DNA from: Verticillium longisporum
Lineage: Eukaryota; Ascomycota; Sordariomycetes; Glomerellales; Plectosphaerellaceae
Assembly: GCA_019188255.1 (NCBI GenBank)
Contig: JAETXT010000006.1
Location: 4,960,001-5,024,000 of the forward strand
Length of the DNA stretch: 64,000 nt
Direction: 5' to 3'
Made by a program: the position numbers and the translations under genes. This document shows, piece by piece, positions 59,726 through 64,000 of the stretch; position 1 is the stretch's first letter; every line of letters starts with the position of its first letter. A model generated the notes under the pieces. That model had not been told where the DNA came from, searched no databases, and saw nothing but the letters and a program-made list of their open reading frames with translations.

Positions 59726-62424
59726 CGAGCCGCCCTGCAAGTGCTGTCCGTTCCGCTTGGAGCGAACGTTCGCAAGCTGTTGTTGGTCGGTTTGCGAGAA
59801 ATCGTGCCAAAAGTCCCCTCGGTAGATGCGGGCGCGGTTCTTTGGCGGGAGGGCCCGGTTGCCGATGTGCGTCGTCTGCCGCGGATGCACGCGAATCAGG
59901 TGAAAGAGCCCTGTATCGTTTTGAAGAAGATGGAGACAGCCGGCAAGAAGACGATTAGGACGTCTTCGCCCCGTTTAGTTGTGGTGAAGATGGCTCGACA
60001 AAGTATTCTGGGAAAACCATCATGTCGAGAGGTTTGGAAGGCCCTCTGGCTCATAAATGCACCGCTGGCCAGTGTCTATGTAGACACGTACCCCGGAAGG
60101 AAATCGGAGTTGCAGATGCTCAGTCTACAGCGACCCGCGTGTCCTCGGTTCACTGGATTCGAGATAGTTCTTACCAAGGAATATATGGGATCTGCCGGCG
60201 GTGGGCAAATAAAGCAGTTGGGGGTTGGTCACAAAGGCGAAAGCGATTACCCGAGTCCGACATGCCGTGCCAAAGACCCAGACTCTCAGATTCCCAGATC
60301 CCAGGCCCCTGTTCCCACCCACCCTTGATCGAAAGTCTACAGCCAGTCCAATGTAAACCCTGGTTGAGTGGGCGACAGGCGCCAGATGCAAGAGGTTCAT
60401 TCGCCTAATACGGCCCCCAAGCTGCATAGCCGCCGCCCCAACAGGGCCCTGGGCATGATTGGCGGATTGACGACTGGAGTGCCAACGTGGACGGCATCTT
60501 GGAGGATGGCGGTCGATTGTCGTTCGACAAGTTGCGGTGGATTCTTCCTTCAAGATGGTGGCGATCCATGTCGAGAACCTGCACGGCGGTTCTGGTAGAC
60601 TTTCTGACTAGACGTTCTGACAGGTGGGCAGACGGACTGAGACAGGCGTAGGGCTGGCAGCTAGCGAAAAGCACAGCTCACCCGCACAAGGCGGCGTGTG
60701 GGCTGAGTGGGTCTGAGGGATAGCGAAGCTTTGCGGCAGGCGGGAAGCCCACATGCAGCAGGACTCGGGCCATGTTCTTGTTCGAAGAGGATCATTTGAG
60801 TTCAACTTGGTTGACCCTGTTGTCTGGAACTTTTGCAGTCCCGCTAAATCATTTTTGGGGGCAGCCTATGCCGGCCTTGTCGTGAAGTGCTTCAGCCAAG
60901 CTGGGCCTCGGGCATGTTGATGATCATAAATCGGGACGGTGGAGCAATTTTCTCTGGTGAGGTGAAAGGATGATAAGGCCTGATCAAGGTAGGATCCTTC
61001 GGCTCCGTTGTCACGGTGGTCCACGGCGGTCCACAGCGGATCCCCACCTCCCACACCACCACTCCAGATCTGAACACGAAGAAGGACAGGGTCCTTCATT
61101 CTGCAGCCTGGTCACGACGCATGGGGAGATGGTTCGTGGGCGGGTTACAGCCGAGCTTCATGGTGGTCGCAGTGCCGGTGGAGTTAAGCCCAGAGGCCGC
61201 ACCTTGGACAGAGTACCTAAAAGCCGTAGGGTGACGTAGCAAAGACCGAGATGAACGAAGATTGATTGTCTTGGCCGCTGCTGTGCATGATGACTTTTTA
61301 CAGTTCTAGACCATATGATGTTCGAAATGCAGTGCGTAGACATGTGCAAGTGCCTGGTCCACGGTAGTCCGCGGGTCCGGAAGGTGGATTCTCGGCGGAT
61401 CCGATCTGGGATTCGGTGAAGCAGTATTGGGACGGACCTCGACAGCTCCTTGGGCCTCCAGCTTGGTGATTCGATGTAATTGGGTTGCTCGTCAATTTCA
61501 GAGGCGCTCATCGTTACGCAAGCGGCAGATGTACCCGGCGGATCGCAAGCCAGGAATCCGAATATGCGTCGAAGAGGTGTATCTATTTCTGGCGATATGT
61601 GGCTAATATGAGAGTCTGGACTCTGGTCAATCGTGGCGACTCAGATATCATCGACCAACCATTCTGGCCTCGATGCCAAGCTGGTTCTAGTAGCTGCGGG
61701 CGCTTAGAGCGTCACTTGACACTCATGAGTCGACATGCTCGATGATATCTCGGTGACGGCGCCTGTCAGTGTAGCCTGATGTAGTACGTGGCAATTGACT
61801 TTATGGTTGTGTGCTTGGGACTTGGTTCGACCCGCGACATCCACAATAATCGGTGCAACCTCAGCGGCAGTGAATGTACAGGCTTTCGGCGTGTCGTGCA
61901 AACAGGAAAGCGCTTTTCATGACGTGATATGAGTTGAGGAAAAACGTATCCGCTGCGATGTGTGACACTGCCAGCTGTCTGGCATTACATGGTGACAGAG
62001 GTGAAGGCGCGCAAAGCTGACATAGGAATCCATCATGTCGCACGATGAACAGACTTTTGAGGGCCGGTCCGAGAGCCAAGGCAAGATAGTATTGTTATCT
62101 GCCACTGGATGTCTGTCTGTCCAAGATATTTACGTCCTGAAGTAGTTGTCTGTTCATGAGACGGCAGGAGCGACATGGAATGACTCTCAAGGCGGTGAAA
62201 AGGCTGGGGCGAAGCTGAGGCGAAGCGGAACCACGTGAAACCGGCAGAATCCCCATGTGACGTCACTTATCTCTTATCTCCCATATCAGGCACCTGAGCT
62301 CCCAGCTCCAGCTCCCAGCTCCCTCGCGACGAGTTCTCGACCTTCTGCACTCTCTCGAGTTCCATTCTTGATCATCTATTCTCAATTACACTATACAGAC
62401 AGCAGCACCATATATACTGCAATC
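59726..62424. other. Divergent intergenic region
   Basis: 2.7 kb between the second Clr5 gene (minus) and the RNase T2 gene (plus). No gene recognised. The last 150 bp before the RNase start are C/T-rich with repeated cagctcc units (about 62296-62322) and a TATATA at 62411-62416. Confidence 0.5.
62411..62416 (+). promoter_or_regulatory. TATATA element before RNase T2
   Basis: TATATA lies only 9 bp before the ATG at 62425. That is too close for a conventional TATA box if transcription starts downstream, so its role is uncertain. Confidence 0.2.
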
Positions 62425-63536
62425 ATGGCGCCCCAATTCTCCCTCCGCGGGCTCTTCAGCCATGCGGCCGAGTTCCTATCCCAGGTCCCCATCTCCCCCT
62501 CCTCGGGGTCCACCAGCCTCACGCCCTACAAACCACTGACGAGCGCCCCCTCCTGCCCCATCGACGGACCGACGAGCAGCCTCAGCACGCCAGACGACGG
62601 TGCGTCTTGCTGCTTCGTGGCCCCGAGCGGGCGGATGCTGCTGACGCAGTTCTGGGACCAACAAGTCCACGCCGGCGGTTCGGAGCGCGATTGGACGGTC
62701 CACGGACTCTGGTATGTGATGACTCATGTCGGGGAGCAGAAGAGAGGGGGGGGATCAACAGGCTCAGGGAGAGACAGCCAGCCAGTCTGAAAGGCAGGTA
62801 CACACCCAGACAAACAGCTGACAGCGTCATCACAGGCCGGATCTGTGCGATGGAAGCTACAAGGCCTTCTGCGGAATGACGCCGCACTTTAACAACATCA
62901 CCGAGATCCTCGTCGACCAGGGCCACGAGGCTCTCGTCAAGCAGATGAACAGATACTGGGTGGCAGCGTAGTGCGTATACTCCCCCTCGACGTGGACGGA
63001 CCCTTTTGCTCCTCGCGACCCGATCATGGCTTCACGCGCGCCGGGAAGGGAGGCTGACCAAGTTTCACAGTGGTTCGAACGATCACCTCTGGGCCCACGA
63101 GTACAACAAGCATGCGAGCTGCATCAACACGCTCGCGCCCTCGTGCTACGCCTCGGCCTACACGCCCGGCGCCGAGGTGGCCGACTACTTCACCCGCGCC
63201 TTCGACCTCTTCCGCACGCTCAACACGTACGCCGTCCTGGCCGAGGCGGACATCGTGCCGTCGCGCGTCCACCAGTACCCCATCAAGGCCATCGAGGGGG
63301 CTCTCGAGAAGCACACGGGTGGCAAGGTCGTGCTGCGGTGCAGCGGGCGCGGCGGCTCGGTGCTGCACGAGGCGTGGTACGCCTTCTTCGTCAGGGGCAG
63401 CTTGCAGACGGGCGACTTTGTGCCCGCCGAGACGTACGGGGAGCACGGGGACGCGAGGAACTGCGGCGAGGAGGTGTGGTATCTGCCCAAGGTGTGCCGG
63501 TTGCCTGGGGGCTGCGCTGGCGATGGCGAGCTCTGA
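62425..63536 (+). CDS. RNase T2 family ribonuclease
   Basis: Three exons: 62425-62711, 62836-62967, 63071-63536; 294 aa. Introns are 124 bp (GTATGT donor, GCTGAC branch) and 103 bp (weak GTAGTG donor, GCTGAC branch). The first active-site block is WTVHGLWPD with His93, its final residues formed across the first intron. The second is HEYNKHASC (His149, Glu150, Lys153, His154), a variant of the usual HEWNKHGTC. Both catalytic histidines are present, so activity (cleaving RNA via 2',3'-cyclic phosphate) is expected. Several cysteines suggest disulfides, as in secreted or vacuolar members. The N terminus (MAPQFSLRGLFSHAAEFLSQ) has no strong hydrophobic core, so a conventional signal peptide is doubtful; an unannotated upstream exon or alternative start is possible. 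Confidence 0.9.
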
Positions 63537-64000
63537 TGTGAATCCTGGCTGAGTGAGTTTGTTTCTTTGGAGGGGGAGGGGGGATGGGAAGGGCGTTCCT
63601 TGTCTTGTGGTGTCTGGAATGGGATTTGTGAGTTGTCAGTTTTTTTCCGCATAGATAGACAGGATCGATATGAACAGATTGCGCATCATCCGCTCCCAGT
63701 CTCGGTACTTGTTCGCAGTGAAACATGATGGGCCTGGGCGACAAGCACGGCACTTGGTGAGAAAGGAATGCGCGGCCCATCCGGGAGGGCGCGGCGGGCC
63801 AGCTGAACGGGGCCCTATTGTGTCCCCCGGGGAAGTGGATCAAGTTGTCTGCCGGCTCAAGGTCCGAAACCTGATCACAGAGTGTCATAGGGGATCGAGG
63901 TCAAGTCCGGACAGAGGGAGGGAACGAAAATGACGCTTCGATAGACGATCCCAAGAACGCGGCAACCCCATCCATCGCACGCTTTGTCCTGCAGAGGTCT
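63537..64000. other. Right-edge flank
   Basis: 3' flank of the RNase T2 gene. An open frame at 63670-63933 has no recognisable features. Confidence 0.5.

Noticed and set aside
1..64000. CRISPR arrays or bacterial-type operons
   Set aside because: Tandem repeats are short, contiguous and without spacers. Gene structure is eukaryotic throughout.

Overview
This window looks like nuclear DNA of a filamentous ascomycete (Pezizomycotina, probably Sordariomycetes). Genes carry short GT-AG introns of 46-210 bp, mostly with CTAAC/CTGAC-type branch sites. Gene families are typical of these fungi: Clr5-domain proteins, a TeaR-like cell-end receptor, an SLIP-GC-like GTPase and an RNase T2. There is a tRNA-Arg(ACG) with an anticodon-loop intron, and one DNA transposon mutated in the way repeat-induced point mutation (RIP) leaves. 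Species cannot be named from the sequence alone.

Layout. 0-8 kb: the 5' part of a secreted Lys/Glu-repeat protein (minus, cut by the window edge), a stand-alone thioesterase-fold hydrolase (2266-3144) and a five-exon dynamin-like GTPase (4190-7632). 9-18 kb: a J-domain protein whose reading frame is interrupted by two in-frame TAG codons (9187-11079, minus), a gene-poor 5.7 kb stretch, then a metallophosphoesterase (16810-18272, minus). 20-26.5 kb: a TeaR/Mod5-like prenylated protein (20716-22442), the tRNA gene (23368-23477, minus) and a CAMK-like Ser/Thr kinase with at least one apparent frameshift (24369-26493, minus). 29-41 kb: a Clr5-domain protein (29502-31390, minus), a weak two-exon candidate (33920-34437) and DNA primase large subunit (38981-40729). 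44-45.3 kb: a 1.2 kb Tc1/mariner-type element with terminal inverted repeats and a stop-ridden transposase frame. 48-64 kb: a small CxxC/CxxC protein (48387-48656, minus), a broken esterase/lipase (54979-55890), a second Clr5 protein (57485-59725, minus) and an RNase T2 (62425-63536).

The genes are independent housekeeping and accessory units. I see no biosynthetic cluster or operon-like system. Roughly two thirds of the window is non-coding, rich in simple repeats and short palindromes. The observations that most deserve follow-up are: the J-domain gene with two in-frame TAG codons (candidate for A-to-I mRNA editing, a RIP-like lesion, or a cryptic intron); the transposon fossil whose complete frame is broken only by point mutations; the enrichment of the palindrome TACATGTA; and several single-base homopolymer lesions that may be real decay or assembly error.
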